A DNA stretch of 64,000 nucleotides from Arthrobacter_H rhombi (GCF_039526245.1 NZ_BAAAIV010000012.1:310001-374000), one strand, 5' to 3'. Numbered from the stretch's first letter, positions 1 to 10,088 are shown. Notes: a model not told the origin generated them from the letters alone. Numbers and translations: made by a program.

Positions 1-1272
<1,272 letters not shown>

Positions 1273-1292
1273 GCAGAGCACACCGCACCACG

Positions 1293-1328
1293 AGGGCGGG
1301 CCATCCGGGACACCGGGTGGCCCGCCCT
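1293..1328. terminator. Stem-loop between convergent acnA and molybdoenzyme gene
   Basis: An 11-base arm (1293-1303) pairs perfectly with 1318-1328, with further CCGG/CCGG pairing inside. It sits 20 bases after the aconitase stop and 70 bases before the stop of the opposing gene, so it could end transcription from both sides. There is no clear U-tract directly after it. Confidence 0.6.
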
Positions 1329-1397
1329 GCGGCATTTAACCCGGGCGGGACGCGGCGCCGGGCCTTGAGCGGTTTCATTTTCCTGGATCCAGCGCGC

Positions 1398-3197
1398 CTA
1401 GATGGATTGCCGGTAGCCGAAGAACTCGTGGTCGTTGTTGTAGCCGCCTTCCCCGCCGCCGAAGTCCTTGAAGTCCTCGACGAATTCGATGCCCTTGATC
1501 CACTTGACGAGTTTGAAGCCGAGCTGGACTTCGTTGCGTAGCCGCAGCGGCGCTCCGTGGCCGTAGGACAGGGCTTCGTTGTTCATGTCGTAGGCGAGCA
1601 TGGTCAGGTGGTACCCCATCTGCTCGATGGGTTGGGCATCGTAGTAGATGCCGCCGTCGGGTCCTTCGGCAAAGGAGTAGAAGATGACCCACTTGGCCTC
1701 GGGCTTTGGCTTCACCAGATCGACGATGGTCTGCAGGGATACGCCGCCCCACTTGGCGATGCCGGACCAGCCCTGAATGCAGAAGTGCTGGGTGATCTGC
1801 TCGTGGTAGGGCAGATCCCGCAGCTGCTTCAGGTCCAGCTCCGCGGGGTTCTCGACCAGACCGGAGATCTGCAGGCGGTAGCCGGCGAAGTTGTTCTCGT
1901 GGAGCTCCTGGTATTCCGGCGTCTCGGGGTACTTGCCGTTATGCCACATGTAGGGCGAAATGTCCTTTTCGGTGTACTGGCCTGGCCTGGAATCCAGATG
2001 CTCGAACAACCGCTGCACGGGGCCGATGAGGGCGTAGCCGATGCGCTGGACGGCGCGCGGATGGCGGTAGGTGAAGGGCGTGACGGCAACCCAGAGGACG
2101 ATCATCACGACCAGCGACGCGGCGAAGACCCCCAACCCGATCCAGCTCTCGGCGTCGTTGCTGCTCGTGTACATCATGTTGAAGTTGTGCAGGGCATCGG
2201 TGGCCACGACCAGGGTGACATGCATCACGATGAACAGCAGGAACCAGACCAGAACCAGGAAGTGCAGTGAACGTGCGAATTGGATGCTGAAGATCCTGCT
2301 GATCCACCTGAACTTCGTCGACAGGGCCGGTGACATGCCCAGCCCCGTGATGAAGGCCAGCGGGGCCGCCACGAAGACGGTGATGAAGTAGGCGACGAGC
2401 TGGAGGCTGTTGTAGGCGACCCAGGCGTCGTCAGTGGGCCAGTCGAGGGAAAGGTACTGGATCATCACCGAGAAGGCGTTGGGGAAGACTTCCCAGCCGG
2501 TGGGGACCAGCCGCAACCAATGGCCGGTGGCAAACACCAGGATGTAGAAGATGATCCCATTGAGCAGCCACAGGGTGTTGATGCCCAGATGCCACCACCG
2601 GGCGAGGCCGATGGAGTGACGTCGTCCCGGCAAGCCGATGCCGTCGGGCAGCGTGATGGAATCCTGCTTGGCGGTCCAGAGGGGATCTGCTGGCACCGGT
2701 TTCTGCACCCGGAACCAGTCCTTGCCCGGAGTCGAGTGCCGGGTCCAGTAGAAGCGGGGGTGGTCCGCGATGATCGTCAACCCGGAGCGGATGATGGGAA
2801 TCATCAACAACATGTTGAAGAAGTGCTGCCACCCCAGCCATGCCGGGAACCCGGTGCCCGCTTCCGGACCGCTGGGGACAACTGTGCCGGGGTACTGGTC
2901 GATGAACCCGGCGACTGCGGGCATCTCGCGCACCCCCTTGGCCACGGCAATGCCGATGATCAGCAGCACGAAGCCCAGGGGGACCAGCCACAAGAGGTTG
3001 AACCACCTGCTGCGTCCGATGCGTATCCGCGGTGCCACCCCGTACTGTGCCGGTACGGATCCCGCCCACGAACTGTCCACGGCGTCGTATTTCCGCTGAT
3101 CCAGCTCACGCCGGAATCCGGCCAACGCCCGGGGGGTGATGTTGGAGGCGGCCGGTGCGGGCAGATCATCGGGAGTAGGTCCGGCTTGGGGTGTCAT
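1398..3197 (-). CDS. Membrane molybdopterin oxidoreductase: cytochrome b domain fused to sulfite-oxidase-type domain
   Basis: 599 residues with two parts. Residues about 65-385 hold five to six membrane segments with histidines in helices (WQHFFNMLLMI, ARWWHLGINTLW, ARSLHFLVLVW, FIVMHVTLVV) typical of b561/hydrogenase-type di-heme cytochromes. Residues about 420-599 form a sulfite oxidase-like molybdopterin domain, with the molybdenum-ligand cysteine in QHFCIQGWSG and the tail GFKLVKWIKGIEF. The likely role is oxidation or reduction of a small substrate with electrons exchanged with the quinone pool; the substrate cannot be read from the sequence. The start has an AAGGAG box about 10 bases upstream. 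The gene stands alone, with no cofactor genes beside it. The fused order is known in actinobacteria but is less common than separate subunits. Confidence 0.85.
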   Translation of the reverse strand: MTPQAGPTPDDLPAPAASNITPRALAGFRRELDQRKYDAVDSSWAGSVPAQYGVAPRIRIGRSRWFNLLWLVPLGFVLLIIGIAVAKGVREMPAVAGFIDQYPGTVVPSGPEAGTGFPAWLGWQHFFNMLLMIPIIRSGLTIIADHPRFYWTRHSTPGKDWFRVQKPVPADPLWTAKQDSITLPDGIGLPGRRHSIGLARWWHLGINTLWLLNGIIFYILVFATGHWLRLVPTGWEVFPNAFSVMIQYLSLDWPTDDAWVAYNSLQLVAYFITVFVAAPLAFITGLGMSPALSTKFRWISRIFSIQFARSLHFLVLVWFLLFIVMHVTLVVATDALHNFNMMYTSSNDAESWIGLGVFAASLVVMIVLWVAVTPFTYRHPRAVQRIGYALIGPVQRLFEHLDSRPGQYTEKDISPYMWHNGKYPETPEYQELHENNFAGYRLQISGLVENPAELDLKQLRDLPYHEQITQHFCIQGWSGIAKWGGVSLQTIVDLVKPKPEAKWVIFYSFAEGPDGGIYYDAQPIEQMGYHLTMLAYDMNNEALSYGHGAPLRLRNEVQLGFKLVKWIKGIEFVEDFKDFGGGEGGYNNDHEFFGYRQSI

Positions 3198-3377
3198 GAG
3201 GGCGCTCCTTCGCGCCGGCTTCGCTTCCGGCGGGTTCTCGTCAGATCAGAGGTGAGTCGGCGGATTGACCTGAATATCAGTCGCCGCAGAACCGAGGAGC
3301 TGCGTCAGTACTCCTTGCTGTCTACCACGGTGGCGGACTCGCTGGCTATGTCTTGTCCAGCCGTCGGGAACGGCCCC

Positions 3378-3383
3378 TAGACT
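3378..3383 (+). promoter_or_regulatory. -10 box TAGACT for leaderless acetyltransferase gene
   Basis: TAGACT ends six bases before the ATG at 3390, and there is no Shine-Dalgarno between them. TTGTCC at 3353-3358 is a possible -35 with a 19-base spacer. Transcription would start at or next to the ATG. Confidence 0.6.
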
Positions 3384-3389
3384 CAACCC

Positions 3390-4058
3390 ATGGAGAACCC
3401 GACGATCCCCTGGCCGCTCTTCGCCCTGCGCCTGGCCACACCCCGCCTGGTGTTGCGCCTGGTCACCGACGATGACCTTCCGGCGTTCATCGCCGCCGCC
3501 GAGTCCGGGATCCACGACCCGGCACACAGTCCCTTCTCCTTCCCCTGGACCGATGTCCCGCCCGAGGAGCTGCCGGCCAACATGGCGCGCCACGTCTGGC
3601 GCACCCGGGCCCAGACCGAAGCCGCGGCGTGGACGCTGCCCTTCGGCGTCTGGCACGAGGGGGAGCTGGTGGGCATGCAGGACCTGGTGGCCACCGACTT
3701 CGCCACCCTGCGCACTGTCTCCACCGGATCCTGGCTCCGCCAATCGGCCCAGGGCCGGGGCCTCGGCACCGAGATGCGCACCGCCGTCGTGCTCTATGCC
3801 TTCGACCACCTTGGCGCGGAAGCAGCCGAGACGGAGGCCGCGAGCTGGAACGAGGCGTCGTTGGGCGTCTCGCGCGCCGTGGGCTATGCGCCGAACGGGA
3901 CCACCCGGAAGTCCTGGGGTGGAAACGCGCAGGACGTGCAGCACCTCCGGCTGGAACCGCAGGGACTGAACCGTCCCGACTGGACGCTGCGTGTGCAAGG
4001 GCACGACGCCGTCGCCTCCTTCCTGGGGCTGCGCGCGGATGCGCACGCCGACTCGTGA
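3390..4058 (+). CDS. GNAT acetyltransferase, RimJ/RimL-like
   Basis: 222 residues. The opening strand TPRLVLRLVTDDDLPAF and the acetyl-CoA loop region SAQGRGLGTEMRTAVV (about residues 117-132; the Q/RxxGxG/A-type motif is QGRGLG) place it in the GNAT family close to the ribosomal-protein/amino-acid N-acetyltransferases. A conserved AASWNEASLGVSRAVGY segment follows, as in that group. The acceptor substrate is unknown. It is read from its own leaderless-type promoter and ends 60 bases before dxs, so the two could be co-transcribed. Confidence 0.82.
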   Translation: MENPTIPWPLFALRLATPRLVLRLVTDDDLPAFIAAAESGIHDPAHSPFSFPWTDVPPEELPANMARHVWRTRAQTEAAAWTLPFGVWHEGELVGMQDLVATDFATLRTVSTGSWLRQSAQGRGLGTEMRTAVVLYAFDHLGAEAAETEAASWNEASLGVSRAVGYAPNGTTRKSWGGNAQDVQHLRLEPQGLNRPDWTLRVQGHDAVASFLGLRADAHADS

Positions 4059-4118
4059 ACGGGGCAGCGGCGGCAGTACGATGGAATGATCTTCCCGGCA
4101 GCGAAAGGACGACCCCGC

Positions 4119-6086
4119 ATGGGACTGCTTGAGAGCATCCACGAGCCACGCGACCTGCGTGGCCTGAGCCTGCCGCAGCTACAGGACCTCGCGGAGGAGA
4201 TCCGCGCCTTCCTGGTCGCCAACGTCTCCCAGACCGGCGGGCACCTGGGACCCAACCTGGGGGTCGTCGAATTGACGTTGGGCATCCACCGCGTCTTCGA
4301 TTCCCCGCGCGATTCGGTGGTCTTCGACACCGGCCACCAGTCCTACGTGCACAAGCTCGTCACCGGGCGCCAGGACTTCTCCACGCTGCGCCAACAGGGC
4401 GGCCTGGCCGGCTATCCGGACCGCGCGGAGTCGGAGCACGACATCGTCGAGTCCTCCCACGCCTCGTCCTCGCTGTCCTGGGCCGAGGGCATCTCCCGGG
4501 CCCGGAAACTGGCGGGGGAGGGGGACCGCTACGTGGTCGCCGTCGTCGGCGACGGCGCCCTGACCGGCGGCATGGCCTGGGAGGCAGTGAACAACATTGC
4601 CGCCGACCCGGACCGGCGCGTGGTGATCGTCGTCAACGACAACGGCCGCTCCTACGCCCCGACCATCGGCGGGCTGGCCGAACAGCTGGCCGGGCTGCGC
4701 CAACGCACGCTGGACAAGGTCCGCACCCACCCGGTCTACGAGGACACGCTGTCCTGGTGGAAGGACCGCCTGCAACAGGGCGGGGCCGTCAGCCGTTTCA
4801 CCTACAAGTCGCTGCACGCCACCAAGAAGGGCATCAAGGACTGGTGGGCACCCCAGGGGCTCTTCGAGGACCTGGGCATGAAGTACATCGGCCCGATCGA
4901 CGGCCACAACCTCGCCGCCGTGGAGGAGGCGTTGCAGCAGGCCCGCAACTACGAGGGCCCGGTCATCGTGCACACGCTCACCGAGAAGGGCAGGGGCTAC
5001 CCGCCGGCCCTGGCCGACATGGCCGACCAGATGCATTCGGTGGGCGTCATCGACCCCGAGACCGGTGAACCCGTCGAGCGGCCCGGCGCCCAATCCTGGA
5101 CGTCGGTCTTCGGCGAGGAGATCGCCGACATCGCCGACGAACGCAAGGACATCGTCGCCGTCACCGGTGCCATGCTCATCCCCGTGGGCCTCTCCGCCAT
5201 GGCAGCACGCCACCCCGAGCGGGTCATCGACGTCGGCATTGCCGAACAGCACGCGCTGACCAGCGCCGCCGGCATGGCGTTCGGGGGACTGCACCCGGTG
5301 GTCGCGCTCTACGCCACTTTCCTGAACCGTGCCTACGACCAGCTGCTCATGGACGTGGCCCTGCACCGCGCCGGCGTCACCATCGTGCTGGACCGGGCCG
5401 GGGTCACCGGACCCGACGGGCCCAGCCACCACGGCATGTGGGACATGGCCCTGCTGCAGTCGGTCCCCGGGCTGGCGCTGGCCGCCCCGCGCGATGCCAC
5501 CCGGCTGCGCGAGGAACTGCGCGAGGCAGTCGCCATCAACGACGCGCCCACCGTGCTGCGCTATTCCAAGGGCAGCGTCGGGGCCGAACTCGAGGCCATC
5601 GAGCGCCTGCACGACGGCGTCGACGTCCTGGACCGCCGCGGTGACGGGGAGAAGGACGTGCTGATCGTCGCCGTCGGGTCCATGGCCACCCTGGGGCTGG
5701 ACGTCGCCGGCCGGCTCGAGGCCCAGGGCGTCACCTCCACCGTCGTGGACCCGCGCTGGGTGCTGCCGGTGGCCCGCTCCATCATCGGCCTGGCCGCCCG
5801 CCACCGCATCGTGGTGTGCATCGAGGACGGCGTGAAGGCCGGGGGAGTCGGCTCGCGGATCCGCCAGGAAATGCGTGCCGCGGGCGTGGACACCGCCCTG
5901 AACGAGGTGGGCCTGCCCTCCGAGTTCCTCCAGCACGGCTCGCGCAACCAGGTCCTGGAGCGCGTCGGGTTGACCGCCAACCAGATCACGCAGGACACCC
6001 TGGCGCAGGTGCTGGGAACCAAGGTCCCCTTCGCCCGCCCGCTGCCGGGCCAGGAGCTGCCCACCGGCCAGATCCCGCGGCTGTGA
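4119..6086 (+). CDS. dxs: 1-deoxy-D-xylulose-5-phosphate synthase
   Basis: Thiamine-diphosphate enzyme that condenses pyruvate and glyceraldehyde-3-phosphate, the first step of the MEP route to isoprenoids. 655 residues, normal for the family. Signatures: DTGHQSYVHKL near residue 70, the ThDP-binding GDGALTGGMAWEA near residue 145, the pyrimidine domain AEQHALTSAAGMAFGG with its catalytic glutamate, and DRAGVTGPDGPSHHG. I place the start at 4119, where GAAAGGAC lies nine bases upstream and the protein begins MGLLESI; an in-frame ATG at 4086 lacks a ribosome site. Its stop overlaps the start of the DUF402 gene. Confidence 0.97.
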   Translation: MGLLESIHEPRDLRGLSLPQLQDLAEEIRAFLVANVSQTGGHLGPNLGVVELTLGIHRVFDSPRDSVVFDTGHQSYVHKLVTGRQDFSTLRQQGGLAGYPDRAESEHDIVESSHASSSLSWAEGISRARKLAGEGDRYVVAVVGDGALTGGMAWEAVNNIAADPDRRVVIVVNDNGRSYAPTIGGLAEQLAGLRQRTLDKVRTHPVYEDTLSWWKDRLQQGGAVSRFTYKSLHATKKGIKDWWAPQGLFEDLGMKYIGPIDGHNLAAVEEALQQARNYEGPVIVHTLTEKGRGYPPALADMADQMHSVGVIDPETGEPVERPGAQSWTSVFGEEIADIADERKDIVAVTGAMLIPVGLSAMAARHPERVIDVGIAEQHALTSAAGMAFGGLHPVVALYATFLNRAYDQLLMDVALHRAGVTIVLDRAGVTGPDGPSHHGMWDMALLQSVPGLALAAPRDATRLREELREAVAINDAPTVLRYSKGSVGAELEAIERLHDGVDVLDRRGDGEKDVLIVAVGSMATLGLDVAGRLEAQGVTSTVVDPRWVLPVARSIIGLAARHRIVVCIEDGVKAGGVGSRIRQEMRAAGVDTALNEVGLPSEFLQHGSRNQVLERVGLTANQITQDTLAQVLGTKVPFARPLPGQELPTGQIPRL

Positions 6087-6670
6087 GCCTGCCGCAGGGC
6101 CTGGCGGCCGCCCCGGACGGCATCGCCGTGGGGGATTTCGTGATCGCCCGGGCCTGGAAGTACGACGGCGGCGCCCACTGGGTGGTTCCCGGCAGGTACC
6201 TGGGTGCCGATCACCACGGGCACTGGGTCATCCAGCCGCAGGGTTCGCTGGTATCGCGTCCCGGTGCAGGCTTCGCTGCGGAATCGGACGCCGTCTGCCT
6301 CTTCCCCCACCAAGGCGACTGGGTGGCGACCTGCTACGACGAGACGCATCCGGGGGATCTGCGGGTGTACATCGACGTCTCCTGCACCCTCGGCTGGCGG
6401 CCGTTGAAACCGCAGGGCTGGGAGTTCAACTCCATCGACATGGACCTGGACGTCGTCCGCTCCACCACCCGGGGCGTCTACCTGGACGACGAGGACGAAT
6501 TCGCCGACCACGCCCGCTTGCTGGGCTACCCGGATGAACTGGTCCAGCGGCTGCAGTGCGCAGCCGATGACCTGTTGACCCGGGTCCGCGCCGGAGATGA
6601 ACCGTTCGGCACCACCGCCGACGCCTGGTTCGTGCGCGGACGCCGCCTGATCTCGCAGGCAGTAGGCTAG
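6083..6670 (+). CDS. DUF402 family protein
   Basis: 195 residues from a GTG that overlaps the dxs stop (GTGA), implying translational coupling. The core, VCLFPHQGDWVATCYDETHPGDLRVYIDVS and DMDLDVVRSTTRG, fits the DUF402 fold, in which conserved acidic residues bind metal. Characterised relatives include a nucleoside-diphosphate/triphosphate phosphatase and a domain found with RNase-type proteins. The exact role here is not known; coupling to dxs is the only contextual clue. Confidence 0.78.
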   Translation: MSLPQGLAAAPDGIAVGDFVIARAWKYDGGAHWVVPGRYLGADHHGHWVIQPQGSLVSRPGAGFAAESDAVCLFPHQGDWVATCYDETHPGDLRVYIDVSCTLGWRPLKPQGWEFNSIDMDLDVVRSTTRGVYLDDEDEFADHARLLGYPDELVQRLQCAADDLLTRVRAGDEPFGTTADAWFVRGRRLISQAVG

Positions 6671-6746
6671 ATGCTGCACCGCGCCGCCCCGGAAACCGAG
6701 GCAGCGCGGACCGCGAGGACACCGACGCCAGAACCCAGGAGAATCC

Positions 6747-7319
6747 ATGCCCATCCAGCGCACCTACCGCCGTGACGACGACGGGATCCTGCAGTTCCGC
6801 GAGGCCTGGTTCGAACAGGCCGACGGCGAGGCCACCGGCCAGTTCGTGGTCAACCACGGGACCGTGGGCCACCAGTCGACCACCCAGGAAGCGGTGGACG
6901 TCGACGCCGCCAAGGGCGCAGCCCTCATGGAGGCCTTCGGCCAGCAGTGCACCGAGGACGGCTACGCCGAACTCACCGACGCCGAACAGTCCTGGGTCAT
7001 CGCCCAGTACGCGCTCAAGTCCACCGAAGGCACCTCACGCGACGAATACCTGCGCGACAAGGCCCTCGAGGCGCTGCGCGGGCATCTGGCCTGGCGCGGC
7101 CTCGGGACGGTGGAGTCCAGCGACTTCGCCCCCCGCAAGCTCAACATCCGCATCCTCTCCCCGGAACCAGCCAAGGCAGTCACCGCCATCACCGTCTGCA
7201 TCCGCCAGGCGAAGCTCGACTTCACGAAGCTCTCCGTCGGCGTCGCCCCCTTCGAGGATCCGGAGTCCGCGAAGCAGAAGTACCCGATGCCGCCGAAGGG
7301 CAAGTTCTCGCTCTCCTGA
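6747..7319 (+). CDS. Conserved hypothetical protein
   Basis: 190 residues with an AGGAGA ribosome site. I do not recognise a family. The protein is soluble and acidic, with no signal peptide or membrane segment. The N-terminal half has VVNHGTVGHQSTTQE; the middle is helical and charged, and the C-terminus ends KYPMPPKGKFSLS. A two-lobed layout of a strand-rich N-terminus and helical middle is suggested by composition only. It lies between the DUF402 gene and the aldo/keto reductase on the same strand with short gaps, so it may belong to a small operon. Confidence 0.7.
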   Translation: MPIQRTYRRDDDGILQFREAWFEQADGEATGQFVVNHGTVGHQSTTQEAVDVDAAKGAALMEAFGQQCTEDGYAELTDAEQSWVIAQYALKSTEGTSRDEYLRDKALEALRGHLAWRGLGTVESSDFAPRKLNIRILSPEPAKAVTAITVCIRQAKLDFTKLSVGVAPFEDPESAKQKYPMPPKGKFSLS

Positions 7320-7374
7320 GCGCCCCAGAGACGACAGCAGGCCCAGCCGACCACCCCCGAAAGGACCCACCGAC

Positions 7375-8403
7375 GTGAGCAACGCCAGCAACTCGACCCG
7401 CAACACCACCGAGCCAGCGCATCCCGAGATGGAATACCGCCGACTGGGCCGCTCGGGTCTCACGGTGTCGGTGGTCGGCCTGGGCTGCAACAACCTCGGC
7501 CGCAGCGGAACCGCCACCGAATCACAGCAGGGCAGTGACGCCGTCGTGCATGCGGCCTTGGACGCCGGGATCACGTTCTTCGACACTGCCGACACCTATG
7601 GCCGCGAGCCAGGACTCTCCGAGACCCGGCTCGGCAAGTCCCTGGGTGGGCACCGCGACGACGTCATCGTCGCCACCAAGTTCGGCATGGACACCTCCGG
7701 CGCCAACGGCCGTGATTTCGGTGCCCGGGGCTCGCGCCGCTACATCATGCGAGCCGTGGAGGCCTCGCTGGGCCGGCTGGGTACCGACTACATCGACCTG
7801 TACCAGTTCCACACCCCAGACCCGCTGACCCCGATCGACGAAACGCTCGCCGCCCTGGATGACCTGGTCGCCTCCGGGAAGGTGCGCTACGTCGGGCACT
7901 CCAACCGGGCCGGCTGGCAGATCGCCGAGGCAGAATTCACCGCCCGCTCGGGCGGGTACACGCGCTTTGTCTCCAGCCAGAACCACTACAACCTGCTGGA
8001 CCGGCGCGCGGAGCTTGAGGTCCTGCCGGCGTCCGCTGCCTACGGTTTGGGCGTGCTGCCCTACTTCCCGCTGGCCAACGGTCTGCTGACCGGCAAGTAC
8101 TCCTCCGGGCAGGCGCCCGAAGGCAGCCGGCTGACCCACTCGCGCCAGAACCTGCTCGAGAAGGCCGACTTCGGCCAGCTGGCGGAGCTGGGCGACTTCG
8201 CCGCGGCCCGCGACCTCACCTCCGTCCAGGTGGCGTTCTCCTGGCTGGCCGCGCAGACCCCGGTGTCCAGCGTCATCGCCGGGGCGACCCGGGTCGAACA
8301 GGTCAGGCAGAACGCGGTGGCCGCGTCCTGGAAGCCCACCGCCGAGGACCTGGCCGAGCTGGACCGGATCTTCCCGCGCGAACCGAAGGTTGCCCTCTTC
8401 TAA
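7375..8403 (+). CDS. Aldo/keto reductase
   Basis: 342 residues from a GTG at 7375, preceded by GAAAGGAC. NADPH-dependent oxidoreductase of the TIM-barrel AKR superfamily, probably acting on aldehydes or ketones. Features: MEYRRLGRSGLTVSVVGLGCNN at the barrel entry, the catalytic tetrad aspartate and tyrosine in FDTADTYGREPGLSE, the lysine in VATKFGM, and the histidine in YQFHTPD. The C-terminal cofactor loop contains SVIAGATRVEQVRQN. It resembles the YajO/general-stress AKR subgroup. The following unknown gene begins 12 bases later. Confidence 0.92.
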   Translation: MSNASNSTRNTTEPAHPEMEYRRLGRSGLTVSVVGLGCNNLGRSGTATESQQGSDAVVHAALDAGITFFDTADTYGREPGLSETRLGKSLGGHRDDVIVATKFGMDTSGANGRDFGARGSRRYIMRAVEASLGRLGTDYIDLYQFHTPDPLTPIDETLAALDDLVASGKVRYVGHSNRAGWQIAEAEFTARSGGYTRFVSSQNHYNLLDRRAELEVLPASAAYGLGVLPYFPLANGLLTGKYSSGQAPEGSRLTHSRQNLLEKADFGQLAELGDFAAARDLTSVQVAFSWLAAQTPVSSVIAGATRVEQVRQNAVAASWKPTAEDLAELDRIFPREPKVALF

Positions 8404-8415
8404 GGGGGACACACC

Positions 8416-9153
8416 ATGTCCACGCCGCGCGAGCTCCTCGACGCGCCGCCGGAGTTCGAACGCTGGGAGGTGTTCCGGGACGGCGGCCAACGGGTCGGTG
8501 CGATGCGTCGCGTCTGGAAGTATTCGGTGCTGTTGACCCGTGTCGCGATCGAAGGCGACGACGGGGCCTACCTGGCCGAATCGCGGATCCGCTTCATTCC
8601 GGGCATCGACTGGGACCTGAGCTGGTTCCACGCCACGGGGATGGCCGAGCCCGTGCTGCTGCACAATCCCGCCAGCTGGACCCACACCGGGAGCCTGCCC
8701 GTCATTGGCACGACCCTGCGCACCCGTGACGAACGTGAACTGCCGCCGGGACTGACGCGGCACGTACCCGCCGGCACGCTGCCGGGCTACGGCGAATACC
8801 TGGTGTTGAAGCGGCTCCTGTCCACCGGCGGGCTCCACGCAGCGTGGACCTCCGTCGACGACGAGACCGGAACCCCGCAGGAGACCCGGTTGGTGGCCGT
8901 GGAGGAGCAGGAACCACCGGCGGCGATCCGGGCGGCCGTCACGGAGCCCGGGACCTTGCTGCGCTACGACCGGGAGGTCGACGGCGTGAGGCAGGCCAGC
9001 CACTGGGCGGTGGAGCAGCGGGTGGTGGCCAGCGAATGGAACGGGCTCCGTTCCCTCGCGATACCCGATCAGGCGGGCTCGGCGGGCTGGGAGGCCATCT
9101 CCGGGTTGGAACGCGACAACGCCGACTTCCTGCTTCACGGCGTCCGGCGCTGA
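8416..9153 (+). CDS. Hypothetical protein
   Basis: 245 residues, ribosome site AAGGGGGA. No family is recognised. The protein is soluble, with no signal or transmembrane stretch, and rich in Trp and Arg. Motifs that might help a search are RVWKYSVLLTRVAIEG near residue 31 and GIDWDLSWFHATGM near residue 59. It is the last gene of a same-strand run from dxs and ends eight bases from the convergent Rieske gene. Confidence 0.65.
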   Translation: MSTPRELLDAPPEFERWEVFRDGGQRVGAMRRVWKYSVLLTRVAIEGDDGAYLAESRIRFIPGIDWDLSWFHATGMAEPVLLHNPASWTHTGSLPVIGTTLRTRDERELPPGLTRHVPAGTLPGYGEYLVLKRLLSTGGLHAAWTSVDDETGTPQETRLVAVEEQEPPAAIRAAVTEPGTLLRYDREVDGVRQASHWAVEQRVVASEWNGLRSLAIPDQAGSAGWEAISGLERDNADFLLHGVRR

Positions 9154-9161
9154 GCGCTTCC

Positions 9162-9590
9162 CTAGAGGTAGATCATCACGTCCTGGCCCTCGATGGCGGC
9201 TGCGTAGCGGGTCAACGGCTTCTTCGCCGGACCGGCCACCCGGGACCCGTCCTCATGGGAGAACTCCGATCCATGGCAGGGGCATTTGAAGTCCGTCTTG
9301 CCCAGGCCGACGGTGCAGCCCTGGTGGGTGCAGACCGCAGTGTAGGCGTAAACGGTGTTCTCGTCCTTGCGCCAGAGCAGGTAGTTGTTCCCCTGCACCG
9401 CCACCGATGCGCTCGCCCCGGGCTTCAGCTCGGTGGTGGTCGTGGCCTTGGTGGGCGTCCCACTGGGTTCCGGGACCGGTTGGGTCTTGTTCGACCCGCC
9501 GCACGCCGTCAGCGCAGCTCCCGTCCCCAGCACCAGCGATCCTCCCAGGACTGCCCGGCGTCCTGTCATATGGGCTGTGAACTGTTCCAT
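9162..9590 (-). CDS. Rieske [2Fe-2S] lipoprotein, Tat-type signal (copy 2)
   Basis: 142 residues. The N-terminus has a twin-arginine segment TGRRAVLGG, a hydrophobic stretch, and a lipobox LTAC (Cys about 30), so the protein is probably exported folded by Tat and lipid-anchored outside the membrane. A Pro/Thr-rich linker leads to a Rieske domain with both cluster boxes, CTHQGC and CPCHGS. It is far too short to be the bc1 Rieske subunit, which has membrane helices in actinobacteria. It lies 51 bases after a paralogous gene. The partner enzyme is unknown. Confidence 0.88.
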   Translation of the reverse strand: MEQFTAHMTGRRAVLGGSLVLGTGAALTACGGSNKTQPVPEPSGTPTKATTTTELKPGASASVAVQGNNYLLWRKDENTVYAYTAVCTHQGCTVGLGKTDFKCPCHGSEFSHEDGSRVAGPAKKPLTRYAAAIEGQDVMIYL

Positions 9591-9641
9591 GGGCCCATTG
9601 TGGCACCGTGGGCGCCCGTACGGCGAGAGCCGGCGCCGGAC

Positions 9642-10088
9642 CTACGGGTAGAGCAGGATCTTGCCGTCGGAAATCTCCGCTGCATACCGGGTCAGGGCGC
9701 CCCGGGCCGGTCCGGCGGTGGCCGTTCCGTCCTCGGCGCTGAAGTGCGAATCATGGCAGGGGCAGTGGAAGTCGCCCTCGCCGGGCCCCACCCGGCACCC
9801 GGCGTGCGTGCAGACCGAGGTGTAGGCCAGTACGGTCTTCTCGTCCTTGCGGTAGATCAGGTAGGCGTCCTTGGACCCCTCACGGGCCACGTTGACTGAG
9901 GTGCCCACGGGCAGATCCACCGCCTCGGCGACGGTCACCGGGTCGCCGGAGGGCGCGGGGACTGCCTGGGCGTTGTTGTTCGGGGCGGCCGATGACCCGT
10001 CTCCACAAGCGGTGAGCGTGGCGGCTGCGCCGACGGCGAGCGTTGATCCGAGGACAAGGCGGCGACAGGGGTGCACGGTGGTACTCAT
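9642..10088 (-). CDS. Rieske [2Fe-2S] lipoprotein (copy 1)
   Basis: 148 residues, paralogous to the next gene downstream with the same layout: an arginine pair (CRRLVLGS), a hydrophobic segment, lipobox LTAC, an Ala/Pro linker, then Rieske boxes CTHAGC and CPCHDS. In the second box the usual Gly after His is Asp, a change close to the cluster that could shift its redox potential. The gene lies beyond a hairpin that ends fadB, so it probably has its own promoter; AATAAT at 10095-10100 is six bases before the ATG. Likely role: extracytoplasmic electron carrier. Confidence 0.88.
   Translation of the reverse strand: MSTTVHPCRRLVLGSTLAVGAAATLTACGDGSSAAPNNNAQAVPAPSGDPVTVAEAVDLPVGTSVNVAREGSKDAYLIYRKDEKTVLAYTSVCTHAGCRVGPGEGDFHCPCHDSHFSAEDGTATAGPARGALTRYAAEISDGKILLYP

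Noticed and set aside
9162..10088. Rieske subunits of a cytochrome bc1 complex
   Set aside because: No qcrB/qcrC neighbours, too short, and lipobox anchors instead of membrane helices.
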